The translations under genes and the position numbers were made by a program. 64,000 nt of DNA from Blumeriella jaapii (lineage: Eukaryota > Ascomycota > Leotiomycetes > Helotiales > Drepanopezizaceae): assembly GCA_009599575.1 (NCBI GenBank), contig VWND01000076.1:1844084-1908083 (forward strand), written 5' to 3'. Below, piece after piece: positions 48,301 through 60,578 of this stretch (position 1 is its first letter; each line of letters starts with the position of its first letter). Under the pieces are notes generated by a model that was given only the letters and a program-made list of their open reading frames with translations, ran no database searches and was not told the origin of the DNA.

Positions 48301-49376
48301 ACGGTTTTATACGCTTATATATCGATTATCGCAAGCTTAACGATTTTACGAAAAAGAATTTTTATTTTTTATTTTTAATTAACGAAATATTAGCGCGAAT
48401 TATTAAAACCAAAGTATTTACGAAAATTAATATTTAATAAGCATTTAATCGAATCCGGATATTCGAAAAATTTAAAAAACTAATTAATTTCCGCATCCGA
48501 TACGGCATATATAAATATAAAATCTTTTCGTTCGGTTTTATTAATAAGCCCGTTATATTTCAACGCTTTATTAATAATATTTTTATAAAATATTTAAATA
48601 ATTTCTGCTCGGCGTATTTTAACGATATTTTTATTTATTCCGCGAATAATTTAAAATATAAAATTTACGTTAAAAAGATTTTGTCGATTTTAAAAAAATA
48701 CGATTTAAAAGCTAATATTAAAAAATGCGAATTTAATATTACGAAAACCAAATTTTTAAATTTCGTTATTAATATTTAAAATATTAAAATAAATCCGAAA
48801 AAAATCGTTATTATTAAAAATTAGTAATATGCAGCGAATATGCGAAGCGTATAAAATTTCCTAAGCTTTTGCAATTTTTATAAACGCTTTATAGCCGGCT
48901 ATAACCGCATTTGCCGCTTTTTTATTGCTTTTATAAGCAAAAAACGTTTTTTTTGTATTCGAAAAAAAAGCAGAAAAACGCATAAAAAACATTACGCAAA
49001 ACTTTGTTAAATACTTTTATTTTATGCTATTACGATTCTTATAAGCAAACGCGCCTGGAAACCGACTTTTTTGATAAAATAATAACTAGCGTATTATCGT
49101 AATTGCAAAAAAAAATAATTTTTATTATTCGGTCGGTTTTTTTTTTAAAAATTATAATCGACGCCGAATTTAATTATGCGATTTACGATAAAAAGCTTTT
49201 CGTTATTTTTCGCTTTTTTAAAAATTATAAATCGGAATTATTAAGCGTTTAAAAAAACGTATATATATATATCGATTACCGCGCTTTAAAATATTTTATA
49301 ATAATTAAAAACTTTTCGGCCCGATAAGCCCGATAGGCCGAGTTTTTCGCCGATTTTTATTTTATAATTATATATC
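45388..49376 (+). pseudogene. gag, protease, RT and RNase H of GypB-2
   Basis: Aligns with 5100-9075 of GypB-1. Gag runs about 45600-46998 with its zinc knuckle at about 46880-46925 (YYNCGKLGHFANIC, first Cys lost). Protease is near 47130-47180. RT: 48231-48437 is open for 68 codons, reading AAPILFIKKSNGFIRLYIDY then RKLNDFTKKNFYFLFLI and KVFTKIN; YFNDIFIYS (about 48618-48645) stands at the F/YVDD box with its first Asp now Asn. RNase H near 49040 reads LETDFFDK. Cut at 49376 by GypC-2 at the RNase H/integrase border. Confidence 0.8.
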
Positions 49377-49646
49377 TGTGACGATTCACTCTTTTGCCAC
49401 CTCGTGTGTCACCCCAGCAATTATGTGTAGTTGCAAGCTTCCTGGTCTTCTGGTGGGTCTTTTTATCAACTGTGGAGATTATTTATATATATAAAGCCCT
49501 CTTTTCTTAGCAATTTCTGCCTTCTGCAATTATTGATTTTAAATAAATATCTTTGTTATAAAACCAAAAGCTCGTTTTCTTATATTATATAAACACGGCG
49601 ATTAATTAACTGATTTTCCAGCCCTTCGATTAATTAAATCGTTATA
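49377..49646 (+). repeat. 5' LTR of GypC-2 (270 bp)
   Basis: TGTGACGATTCACTC start and AATCGTTATA end (inverted tips before decay). TATA-like TATATATATAAAGCC near 49484. Compared with the 3' LTR its first 120 bases are much less decayed. Confidence 0.9.
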
Positions 49647-52600
49647 TTATTAACAATTCTTTTTTTACGCTGGCGACGGCGTAAACTATTTTTTTCCTCG
49701 AATTTTTTACGAATTATATTAAAATGATCGACCGGTCGTAAAAAGGCTTATTTCCGCACTTCGCGAAAAATGGCTTTTGTTTAACGATTTCTTTTTTAAC
49801 AAAGCTTTTCAGCTTCTGCTATTACACCTTAACCTCTTTTTTTTTAATCAGCGAAAAAGCAGCTTTTTCCAAAAGCTTTTTCTTTTAAAAAACAGTCTTT
49901 CTTCCGAGAAAAAAAAAACAAAAGAAAGGGCAGAGCGTTAATCATTTCGCCTGCCACTTTTTTTTTGCAGCTTAGCGCTAAAAGCATTTAGTTAAAACTT
50001 TTGCAAAATCAATTAAAAAAAACGCAAAAGCGTAAACGACAACTTTTGGAAACTATACGATTGCGACAAACCTTTTAATCAGAACGTTTAATAAAATTTA
50101 TCGAACGTATTTTTGTTAGTCGCGAATCTGCTGTTTTTCCACTTTTTCGCAACGTTTCATTTTAATTAATAAACGCTGCAAACCAATTTCCACGCTTTTC
50201 GCGAACTTTTTTTAAATCTTTTTATAACGGCCAAAACCTTAGCGCGCTTTTTAAACGTTATAATTCCCATTTATTTACTAACTTTCGATTAGCTCGTATA
50301 AAACGCGTTCCGAATTTTAAAATTTAAATTAAATAATAATAAAAAATTATAAAACACGCTATTAAAAAACTAAAGTTTTCGATAACCTCGAATTTTTACT
50401 ACGATTATTTCGCTAACGATCGATTTCGCAAAAATTATATATTCGATCAAACCGAAAGCGTAGCAAAAAAGTTTCTGACCCCGCGTATTTTAGACCGTTC
50501 CGATCTTATTTCTTCCGAAAAATTAATCAAAAAAAATCGCCGATTTTTTTGGCCGATTTTTCCGACGTTCAAAAGGCCGAAAACGAATTTAAAATATTTT
50601 ATAATAAATACGCACGACGATTTTTAGCGATTTTATTTGCGATTTTTTATTTTCGCAGCGAACGCTTAAATACGAACCGATAAATAGCTTCGAAACGCTT
50701 TTCGCGACAAAATACCAAAGCGTCTACGAGAAAAGCTGCATTTGAAATAGGCGCGTACAACGACTTTTAAAAATTGGCTTACCGCCGTCCGTTAAAAAAA
50801 ACAAAATCAATTAGCTAAACGAATTTTATACGCGAATCGCTTTTTAACCAAATTTATTATTTATTAAAATAATAAATTCTTAACCAAAGCGTATTACGAA
50901 TTAAATCGTACGTATGAAAATCGTTTAAATGCTTTATAAGCTTCTTCTCAGCCTTTTACTGTTTTTCCTTTTTTTTTACGCCAAAACGCTTTTTTTGGCG
51001 TTTTTTTTTTTCGATCGGACCAACGATAACGCTCGTTTTTTATTTCATATTAAAAAGTTTAAAAAAGCCAATTTGCAAAATCTTTTACGGGCCGACCCTC
51101 GGTTCCACCCAAAGGCCCTTTTAAACTGATAAATATAAACGAAATCGAGCCGGCCGAAAATTCGCTTTTTAATAATAATAGTAAAAACGAAAACCTTTTT
51201 TCAAACGATTTCCAAAACGTATATAAAAAAATTAAAAGCTTTCCCGCCAATCGGAAAAACGCCTAAGCCTAAGCAAAGCTTTTTTTTTAAGCGTATTACG
51301 CGATATGCGTTATTTTAACGTTCGAAAGCTTTTTGATAGCGATTTATTAATAATTCCCGTTATATTTATTAAAAATAGCTTTTCGTACAAAATAAAAACG
51401 CTCGCCGATTTTAAAGCGAACGGTTATGCGTTAATCGATTCGGCGCTGATTAAATCTTTTTTTTTTTTTTTAAACTTTTAATTTAATTTTTTCCGGCTTT
51501 TTTTTCTGTAAAAAAGTATAATAAAGCTCGTAGCTATTTAATTATATATTTTACGCTTTTTAATTTTATTATTAACAATCGAATACAATCGTTTATTTTT
51601 TTTTTAATTATTAATTTCGGAAATTATAATATGATTTTAAAAAAAGCTTGGTTGGCCGAACATCAAATTTTATTAGACTGTAATAAACGCAAGCTTTATT
51701 AGCCGAAGTTTTACCTTTTCATAACCTTTTACGCTCGTTATATTAAAATTTTTTATTTATATTTTCGAAAAATTTAATTTCGTTATCAAAACGACGTTAT
51801 AAAACGTAACAAAAATCTTAACTAATTGTGGCAGGCCTACGACGCTATACGGAGCGCGAAAAGGTCGAATTTTACTCGCGGTGCCAATTTCGATGGCGAT
51901 GCCAATGGAATACAAAAAATTACACCATTTTTCCAGGCTGCCGATCTTTCTTTTATTATTTCTTTTTTTTTTTTTTTTTTTTCGTTAAAACAGCTTTTTC
52001 GTTTTACGAAAAACAATTATATTAAAAACCGAAGAAAAACCTTCGCCGCGATAGCCTTTCAGCTTAATATAATCGATAATTTAAACAAATCATTTTTTAA
52101 ACTTTCCAAACGACCAATTCGAAAACGAATCTTTTAACCTACTGCTTATCTAATTTTTATTTATCAAATTATTATATACGCTTTTAAGCTAATTTTCAAA
52201 AAAAAAAAAAGCAATTAAAATGTTTTTTAACTTTTTTATACGAAATCGACAAAATATTAAACGACCTTACGTATAACATTTTTTTTTTAAAACCCAATTT
52301 CACAGTTTTTTTTTTCGAACGTTTTAAAACCAACGAAATATCGATTTCGATTTTTTCAACCAGCTTAGCGAAGCTAATTTCGAATAAACCTTTTTTCGAA
52401 TTTTTTTTTCCGAAATATAAAAATTTCGAATACGTATTTTCTAAAGCCGCTAATAACGAGCTAGCCTCTTACCGGCCCTACGACCATAAAATCGAATTTA
52501 TTATAAATAAAAAAAAACTGAAATACATTTTTTTTATACAAAATATCGATTTTAAAATTCGAAATTATCAAAACTTATTTGCAAAATAATTTTAACAAAA
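49647..52600 (+). pseudogene. Leader, gag and protease region of GypC-2, hardly readable
   Basis: Position and alignment with GypC-1 (to about 49990) show this is the leader, followed by gag and protease. Words such as RLIKFIERIFVSRES (about 50078-50120) suggest a Gag frame, but no zinc knuckle or Asp-Ser-Gly motif can be pointed to. Two local GC-richer spots stand out: 51090-51110 (GGGCCGACCCTCGG) and 51873-51912 (CGCGGTGCCAATTTCGATGG). Frames at 50929-51129, 51059-51250 and 51826-52137 have no recognised domain. Confidence 0.5.
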
Positions 52601-53740
52601 GCTTTTATCGAACTTTTTTTCACCGTTTCTTTCATTACTTTAATACTTTTCGCCAAAAAACCCGACGGTTTATTACGTTTTTATATCGATTATCGAACTT
52701 TTAATAATATTACTTATAAAAATCGCTATTTCCTTTTTTTTATCGATAAAATCTTTGCTCGTTTTTCGAAAGCGCGAATTTTTACAAAGCTCGATATTCG
52801 TTAAACTTTTTATAGAATTCGTATAAATTCCGCTAATAAAAAACTAACGACGTTTCGTACGCGTTACGACGCTTATAAATGCAAAATGCTATTTTTTGGC
52901 CTTATTAATAAATTCGCAACTTATCAACGCTATATAAACGACGTTTTTTTCGATTATTTAAACGATTTTTATATTGCATACCTAAATAATATTTTTATTT
53001 ATTCGTCCGACTTTTTGAAATACGCCATATACGTTCGCAAAATGCTTTAAAAGCTCGCTAACGCTAAATTACAGGCCGATATTCGGAAATTTAAATTCAA
53101 CGTTATACGAACCCGTTATTTAAGTTTTATTATTTTTATTAAAAGCCTAAAAATAAATCTAAAAAAAGTCTCCGTGGTCGCTTATTAAAAGCCTTTTATT
53201 ATTATAAAAAATATATAAAGCTTTTTTGGTTTTTATAATTTCTACCGACGTTTTATTCGAAACTACGGTATAATTGCAAAATCTTTGGTTTATTTAACCA
53301 AAGCTAACGTTTTTTTCAATTTCACTTTTAAATATCAGAAAAGTTTCGACCTTTTTATACTAGCCTTTATTATTACATCAATTTTATAATATTACAAACA
53401 AAACTTTTTTTGTATATTAAAAACTGACGCTTCCGACGGCGTAATAGCTTTTGTGCTTTCGCAATTTTATAACGACGATTGGCTTTTAATCGCTTATTTC
53501 AACAAAACCATAGCTTTCGCAAAACTAAATTACGTCGTATACGATAAAAAAATGTTCGCAATCGTAAAATCTTTAAGCAATTTCCGTATTAAACTAATTA
53601 GTTTAATTTATTAAATTAAAATTATTATTAATTATAAAGCTTTAAAATATTTTATAACTTTTAAACTTTTAAACGCTCGATAAGCACGTTAGGCCGAACT
53701 TTTCGCCGATTACAATTTTCTTATTACGTACAAACCAAAT
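52600..53740 (+). pseudogene. Reverse transcriptase and RNase H of GypC-2
   Basis: Clear sense frame: LFAKKPDGLLRFYIDYRTFN (about 52645-52700), ITYKNRYFLFFIDKIFARF, ARIFTKLDIR (catalytic Asp kept), LTTFRTRYDAYKCKMLFFGL, then YLNNIFIYSSDF (about 52980-53015) at the YLDDILIYS box with Asp-Asp now Asn-Asn. The connection reads FFGFYNFYRRFIRNYGIIAK (about 53221-53280). RNase H starts ILKTDASDGVIAFVLSQF (about 53418-53470; D-A-S intact) and shows FNKTIAFAKLNYVVYDKKM. Copies TTTAAT-like tether sequence as in other Ty3/Gypsy elements. Confidence 0.85.
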
Positions 53741-55430
53741 AAACATAATCTTTTAGCTAACGTACTAATACGTCGTACGAGCGAATTCGACCGCCAAAAC
53801 TCTTTTAAACGCATTCAGCGCCTGCAAATCCTTTTTTAAGCCGATTAAATCGATTATCGATTTTTAATTAAAAAACTTCGATTTTTTACGGCCTCCGAAA
53901 CAGCTGTTTTTATCGTTGAAATAGCTGATTTTTTTTCCGCATCTCGTATCGTTGATCAAATTTTTTACGCTAATCGCACAGCTAGCAGTCTGATAGCTTT
54001 TCGAAAAAAAGCTGTACGAAACGCTACGAAAAAAAACGATAATAATAATATTTCGTATATATTTAAACGCGATCTGCTGCTATATTACGGTCGTTTAATA
54101 ATATCAGACGTCGATTATTTTCGTTTGGCTTTTATACGAAAAATATACGACCAAATTTCCACCGTTTATTCTAATATTCGCAAAACTATACAATTGCTTT
54201 CGGATTAATATTATTAGCGAAGTATAACAGCTTTCGTAAAATAATATTATCGCAATTGCTACGCTTATCGAAAAAATTTTGTTTTAAAAAATAAGCGCCC
54301 CGGCTTTTTTCAGCTTTTTCCTGTTTTTAACCATTTTTAAAAATACGTTATAATAAACTTTTGCAATTTTAACAAAAACAAATACGATTACGATAACGTA
54401 TTCGTAATAATAAATCGCTTTTTTAAGCAAATTATTTCGATTCTCTGCTATAAAAATATCGACGTTCGAAACCTCGCCAAATTATATATAATCCACGTAT
54501 ATAAGTATTTTAGCCTTTTAAAAAATATTATTAGCGATCGTAGCTTTTAGTATTAATCTATTTTCTGATTTAAATTAAACAAAATATTCGATACGCAATT
54601 AAAGCTTTCGATAGCCGCTTATTTTGAAACCGACGATCAGACCGAAATTTACAACTAATATTTGCAAAAACGCTTTCGACTTTTCGTAAATTTTTATCAA
54701 AACGATTGGAACGAATTTCTTTTAATAATAGATTTCGCTTAAATAGTTTTTTTTCACGAAAATCTAAATAGCCTTTTATTTTTTAAAATTGTACACGGTT
54801 ATACTTTCTATATTAATTAAAACTGAAAGCTCGATATTTTCTTTTTTTTTAATTTTTTATATAAGTTAAACGCAAACGAAGCTCGTACGTACGCTCGCCG
54901 CTATTACAACGTTTAAAACCTCGCCAAATCGCATTTTTAATAAACCTACGATAAAATAAAAAAAAAATACGAATAAGTTTCGCCGCGCGATCGATTTTAA
55001 CGTTAGCGACTACGTTTGGCTCGATATGCGTCCATTTCCGACCTTTCGGCCCTTTCGCAAGCTCGACAACTTTACAAACGGCCTTTTTAAAATTGTAGCC
55101 AAAATTTTCGACAACGCTTTTAAGCTAAACCTTTTTAATATATAAACGTACACCCAGTTTTTCACGCTAATCGACTGCGTAAAACAGCTAACGACGCGTT
55201 TTCAAATCAGGTTAACTCAATCCTTAAACCTATTAATATAATTAATAAGCTTAAATACGAAATCGAAAAATTAATCGCCTGTCGAATACAGCGGAAAACC
55301 TTTTAATACAAAGCTTTTTAAATAAGCTTAAATAAAAATCTTACGTAATACTCCGCGTCTGATTTTATATATATTTCTTTGAAAATGCGCGACTTTTATT
55401 TGGCGCATAAAAAACTCTCCGGTCCTTTTG
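53740..55430 (+). pseudogene. Integrase and chromodomain-like tail of GypC-2
   Basis: Zinc-binding region near 54060-54180, then the core: FVIINRFFKQIISILCYKNI (first Asp now Asn, about 54398-54455) and YFSLLKNIISDR (second Asp kept, about 54510-54545). VHPVFHANRLRKTANDA-like sequence near 55155 ends integrase. From about 55240 the tail reads YEIEKLIACRIQRKTF, then YSASDFIYISLKMRDFYLAH (about 55350-55410), matching fungal chromoviral chromodomains (W-Y-p-A-s-D-F-x-x-s-p-x-k-l-R-d-F-H). In such elements the domain guides integration to methylated H3K9. Confidence 0.8.
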
Positions 55431-55549
55431 CAAAACTTATAAATTGACTAAAAGCGTATTCCGAAGGTTTGAATTCGTACGATCATTTGAATAGCGACGT
55501 ACTAATAAATAAAAGCTCGAGGGCGCGCTTTTTTCGGACGGAGGAATAA

Positions 55550-55823
55550 TGTAACGATTCATTTTTTTTGCTATCTCGTATATCACTCCAGTAATTATAT
55601 ATAGCTGCAAGCTTTCTGGTTTTCTGATAGGTCTTCCTATTAATTGTGAAAACTATTTATATATATAAAGCCTTTTTTTTTTAGCAAACTTCTGCCTTTT
55701 GCAATTATTAATTCTAAATAAATATTTTTGTTACAAAACCAAAGGCTCGTTTTCTTATATTATATGAACACGGCGACCAGTTGACTGATCTCCCCCAGCC
55801 CTTCGACTGATTAAATCGTCATA
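55550..55823 (+). repeat. 3' LTR of GypC-2 (274 bp)
   Basis: Starts TGTAACGATTC and ends AATCGTCATA. Its first half is decayed and its last 60 bases are near ancestral (GACCAGTTGACTGATCTCC), the reverse of the 5' LTR. Confidence 0.9.
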
Positions 55824-57743
55824 ATACCGGTCGGAAATTATTAATACGTTCGCTAATATTTTTTTTTTCGCAAAAACCAAAATATTTTCTTATTAAAAGC
55901 GCGATAGCAAACAGCTCGAAAACAGCAAATGCTTTCAAACGATAAATTAAATTTTCAAATTTTAAAAAAAATAATTATTAAAAATACAACCACGCTAACG
56001 CTTATAAAAATAGCGTCCGATAAACGCAACGACGATAATATTTCTTTCGAAAAAAACAGCGAAAACGAAAAAAATAAAATATTTACAAAAAAAATCCGCA
56101 GACCCAACTTTCGTAATCGCGTACGATATATATAATTATACAATTATAAACGATTTGCTGCAAACTAACAAAAACTCTTTTTTTTTCGAAGCGCAAAAAG
56201 CGCAAGTTCGCAATTATAATTTTGATTATTAACTGCGACAAAACAAATTTGTTTTTTTAAAACAAATTAATAATACTTTTAAAATTTTTCGAATTGCGAA
56301 TTTTTTTAATTCGATATATCTACGAACAGCTTTACGTAGCATACGCTAAAATAAAAAAAATAAAACTTTTAATCGGTCGCAAATATTATTAAAAAACTAT
56401 AAAAGCAAATATATAATAATACGTTTCGAATTATCGTTATATACGAATAAAAACTAGGCGCGACAAAACCCCCGGGCTTTTTAAAACCTTTGCTTATATT
56501 CAGCAAATCTTATCAATATTTAATAATAAACTTTACGAAGCTTTTATTAAACGAAAATAATCACGATTTCGCTTTCGTAATAATAAATCGTTTATTTAAA
56601 AAACTTTTATTAATCCTTTGCTATAAAACTATTACAGCGAAAAAAAAGCTGATAGCTTTGTTTTTGATTTATTAAATGCGTTATTTCGGCATGCCGGATT
56701 TAATTATTTCGGACCGAAAAAGCTTAATTTGTTTCGGTTTTTTAGCAAAAACTTTGTCGTATATTAAAAACCAAAATCAAATTAATTATTACGTACAAAT
56801 TTTAATATCGATAGATAAACCGAAAATAATAAACTAATATATTAAGCAACGCTTTCCGCTTTTTTCTGCTTTTATTATCAAAATAATTAAAAACGCTTTT
56901 TACTTTTAATAAACATTATATAATTAATTTTACCGTACGAATTTTTCGGCAACGTTTTTTTTTTTTTTTAAATTTTTAAATAAATACGAAACTCGTATAT
57001 TTTAAAATATAAATAATCTCCGTTTTTTTTCGCTCGGCCATCGAAAAACTCAATCGCGACGAAACTTTGCATTTGGCCTTTCGAACTAAAAAAAGTTATA
57101 AAATACGCGCAATCGTTTATTACGCAATAATAAGCTAAAATAAAGCGCTTCGCTAATTTATATAAACGACCAATAAATTGGAATATAAGCGACGAAATAT
57201 TAATAAATATTAAAAATTAAAAGTTCGACCGACTTTCCCGAAAGCTTTTAAATAAATAATACGGCTCAATCAAAATCGTCGACAAAATAAAAAAGAATTA
57301 AAAGCTTGATTTTTCCGCAAATTAATTAATCCATTTAATTTTCCATTTATATTCGCTCCGAAAGCATATTAGCAACTTTTTACCTGGCCAACGCCCGCCC
57401 CGAACCAGCTTTTATTTAATTACTTTTTAAATAAACGAAATAAAAAATCGAAAAAATAATAATAAGTTCGAAATTGCATAAAAGAATATTATAATACCAA
57501 ATCAATTGAAAAAACGCTAATAAAAATCTCGAATAATATTTTTGTTTTAACGCTATAACGACTTCTTATATTTTTTAAGTATTCTACCGATCATATTCCA
57601 CCATTCCCGCTAAAAGCCTTTTACGAGCGCTTTTCGTATAATTGCAAATTTACAAACGAAAATAAGGAAAATTACACTAAATTAAAAAACGATAAACCTA
57701 TGATTGCAACTGCGAGAACGCAATTCTTCGGAAGAAAAGGTAG
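55824..57743 (+). pseudogene. Integrase and chromodomain-like tail of GypB-2
   Basis: Continues GypB-2 after GypC-2. 56490-56675 is open for 61 codons and reads HDFAFVIINRLFKKLLLILC then YKTITAKKKLIALFLIY, the first-Asp block of the integrase core. MRYFGMPDLIISDRKSL (about 56676-56725) carries the second Asp. The chromodomain-like tail lies about 57470-57640. It ends with a decayed polypurine tract (CGGAAGAAAAGGTAG) at 57729-57743. Confidence 0.75.
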
Positions 57744-58019
57744 TATTACGATTCTGGCCTGGCTAATAATATAGCTGCCAATAGTATAGCTGTTAATAAT
57801 ATAGTTGCTAATAATATAAATGCTAGTAGTATTAAATTAAAGTTTGGGCACGGACCATTTCGGCCACTAGGCCTCGCGCTAAATCACGTAACCCATAAGC
57901 GCAACCCACTGTACATAAAATTCGCGACCCCGAGCATTCTAGCTCGGTGTCTTTCTTTCAATTTACATGCGTACCTTTTGGTCCATATCATTCCGATCAC
58001 CCTCAAGCTAGCTGTGACA
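57744..58019 (+). repeat. 3' LTR of GypB-2 (276 bp)
   Basis: TATTACGATTCTGG start, GCTGTGACA end with TSD TGTAT. The minisatellite half is strongly decayed (AATAATATAGC for AGTGGTATGGC) while the last 120 bases are essentially undecayed. Confidence 0.9.
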
Positions 58020-58024
58020 TGTAT

Positions 58025-60578
58025 TAGCCTGAGCCACGGAATATCGAAACCGTGAATTATACAGCAATATTATATTAATCTAATTAACCTATTAAAAAAC
58101 AAATTTTTTAATATATTATTTAAATATCTGAACGCAATTTTATTTTATTTAATTTTTTTAAAAAACATAAAGATTTTTTTAATAGCTTTTTTATTAAAAA
58201 CGATTTTTTTTATATTAAAAATTTTTAATTTGTAATTTCAAAAAACATTTATTCGTTTAATTCAAATCCCACCAACACTTTTATTAATATTATAAATAAC
58301 GACGCTTTTCGTTTTCTTATGCGAGGCCGCATGCCTTTTCCTGGCTTTTTTAATGCATTTTTATTTAATAGCGCTAATATTACCGATTTTATCGAAAAAT
58401 ATAAAAAAACCTGTAAAAATTTCGAAATTTTTAAAACTGAAATATTCGATAAACTTTTTCGCTATTATAATCCAACTATTAAAAATATTATTATTAAATC
58501 GATAAATAAATGAAAAGCTATTAAAATTCGAAATTAGCGTAAATTAATTAAAATTTTGAAATCGGAATTCCGAAACCACGATCGTTAGTAAATTCGCGAT
58601 ATTATCGCTTTTTTTAAATAGTTTATTATAATAATTCGCTAAGCCAAAAAACTTAAAGCTTATTATCGTATTTATACGAAAGTTTCTAACGTTTTCGTTA
58701 ATAAAAAAGTCTTAAGCGAAATTAAGCAAAAAAAATTGTTTTTATTTGGCTTTCCAATTAGTATTCGCAACAAAATTATTAAACATTTTAAAATTAATAA
58801 ACAAAACCTTAAAATTTCGATTAATATTTCAAATTTATAAAATTCGTTTTTAAATAAAACCAAAGCGAACGTATTATTAAAATTATAAACCAAAAGAAAT
58901 CTCTTTTTTTTATTTATAAAAAAAACGTAAAAGCTTTAGTGTAAAAACATGCCCAGCCACTAAAAATTACCGAAATCGCCAAAAAACAGCCAGTTATTAT
59001 ATTATTTAATCGTTTTGCAAAACTTATTAGCTTAGAAAAGCTTAATAAAAATATCGAAACTTTTGTATTAAAATTTACCGATATTAAAATTTAAAAACTT
59101 TAAAATAAAATCGAAGATTTTATATAATAGCAAAAGAAATTTTTTTACGTTAACTCGGATAATAAAAACGATTAAAATAGCTTTTACAATAATTTTTTTT
59201 TTTTAAATACGCGAAACGATCAGCTTCGCCAAGCTATCGTAAAAATAATAGCTGTTTAATAGCAATTTTTTCGTGCTAACGATCAAAATCAGCGAAATAT
59301 TAATTATAATAACGATTATCAAAAGAAAAAAAAAAATCAACGCGGAAATCAAAATCGCGGCTATTAAAATAATAAAAATAATTATTAAAACAAACCCCGT
59401 GGCTTCAAATACGGATTTTATAATAACAAAAAAATTTACTGCGAAAAACCTTATATTCGCTTTAAATACAAAGCATTTAATTTTTGTATAAATAATAATA
59501 TTTGTTATATTAATAAATACGAAGCGATTTGCTTCGGCTCGATAAAAACAGGAATAAGCTTTTTTAATAAAACTGAAAATCAAAGCTGGTTAAATACTAT
59601 TCGCTTAAAAAAAAAAAATAACGAAATAAAACGATTGCTTAAAAAACAGAAAAAATGCAAAAACGATTTTTATTAATAAAAAAAAAAAATTCCAAAAAAC
59701 GTATTAATTAAAAAAAAAACTTTTATTCTAAGCGTAAATAAAATTCAAATATATAAAAAAAAAACGAATATATATATTATTAATGCAATTATCGCATTTG
59801 CAAATATTATAGCTGCATAATTAAGCCAGCGAATTATAAAAAGCAGCAAAATGCTTCTGTTTTTTTTATTCGCCAAACCAACTGATATAAAAAAAAAACG
59901 TTAAAATCGAAAAAGAAAAAAATTTTGAAATTCGAAAAAAAAAACCGATAAAACTATTAAAAAAAAAAACGCTTATAATAAAAAAAATTAACGACGATAT
60001 AAAAAATATCGATACCGATATTCCGGTTCAAATTATTTAAGAAATACCAGCTTTTAAGCGTTTATTATTAATACGAAGCGAAAAATAAATCGATAAATAT
60101 ATCAACTCCGAAGCCGTCGACGAAGCTATTAAAAGAATTATAAAACAAAAAATTAAATTAAAATTCAGCGACTTATTTAATACAAAAGGAAAATTCGACA
60201 AAATTATTAATAAATAAATTTTTATATTAAAAAAAAACGAAAAAGTTAAAATTATTCGAAAAAAAAAACGATTTTAAATTTAAAAAAAATCAGAAAGAAA
60301 TTTATAATACCGCAATTAATTTAGCCGATAAAAAAAATCTTCGAAAAAAGTCAGCTTTTTGGCTTTCGCTATAAAAACCCAAAAGTCAAAACGACGAAAC
60401 TGCTTTTATATAATTATAAAAGCATTAAAAATAAAAATAATATTCGAAAAAAAATACGACCGCTTTCGCTTTATTCGATAATAAAACCGAAGTTAATTGC
60501 ATAAATCAGAAAACGGCCCGAAGCTAATAATATTCCGATTATCACCGACAAAAACGAATAATTTATATACGACCGTTG
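58025..60578 (+). pseudogene. Leader end, gag and start of protease of GypA-4
   Basis: Continues GypA-4. 58319-58513 is open for 64 codons and reads RGRMPFPGFFNAFLFNSANI, TDFIEKYKKTCKNF, IFDKLFRYYNPTIKNI, the Gag capsid-like start. The Lys-rich linker runs to about 60430, and the protease begins ALFDNKTEVNCINQK in broken frames at about 60465-60510 (DNK at the active site as in GypA-3). It stops at 60578 where GypA-5 begins. Confidence 0.75.

Larger units (their letters stand above)
49377..55823 (+). mobile_element. GypC-2: complete Ty3/Gypsy chromovirus (6,447 bp)
   Basis: LTRs 49377-49646 and 55550-55823, TSD ATATC / ATACC (one C-to-T difference), polypurine tract CGGACGGAGGAATAA at 55535-55549. 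The pol order RT, RNase H, integrase, chromodomain-like tail is readable. It lies between RNase H and integrase of GypB-2. Confidence 0.92.
12718..58019 (+). mobile_element. GypB-2: chromovirus split by GypA-2 and GypC-2
   Basis: Own sequence: 5' LTR 12718-12993, leader 12994-13011, then 45388-49376 (leader, gag, protease, RT, RNase H) and 55824-58019 (integrase, chromodomain-like tail, 3' LTR). Removing the two guests leaves about 6.5 kb, the same as GypB-1. Duplications: TGTAT around the whole element; ATAA/ACAA (13008-13011 and 45388-45391) around GypA-2; ATATC/ATACC (49372-49376 and 55824-55828) around GypC-2. Confidence 0.9.
11973..60578 (+). mobile_element. GypA-4: Ty3/Gypsy element split by GypB-2
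   Basis: Only three stretches belong to this copy: 5' LTR 11973-12239, leader 12240-12717, and after the 45-kb GypB-2 insertion, leader/gag/protease start 58025-60578. The joint is marked by the 5-bp duplication TGTAT (12713-12717 and 58020-58024); the unbroken target is seen at 20505-20520 of GypA-3. The element ends abruptly in the protease region at 60578 where a reverse GypA LTR begins. Confidence 0.85.
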
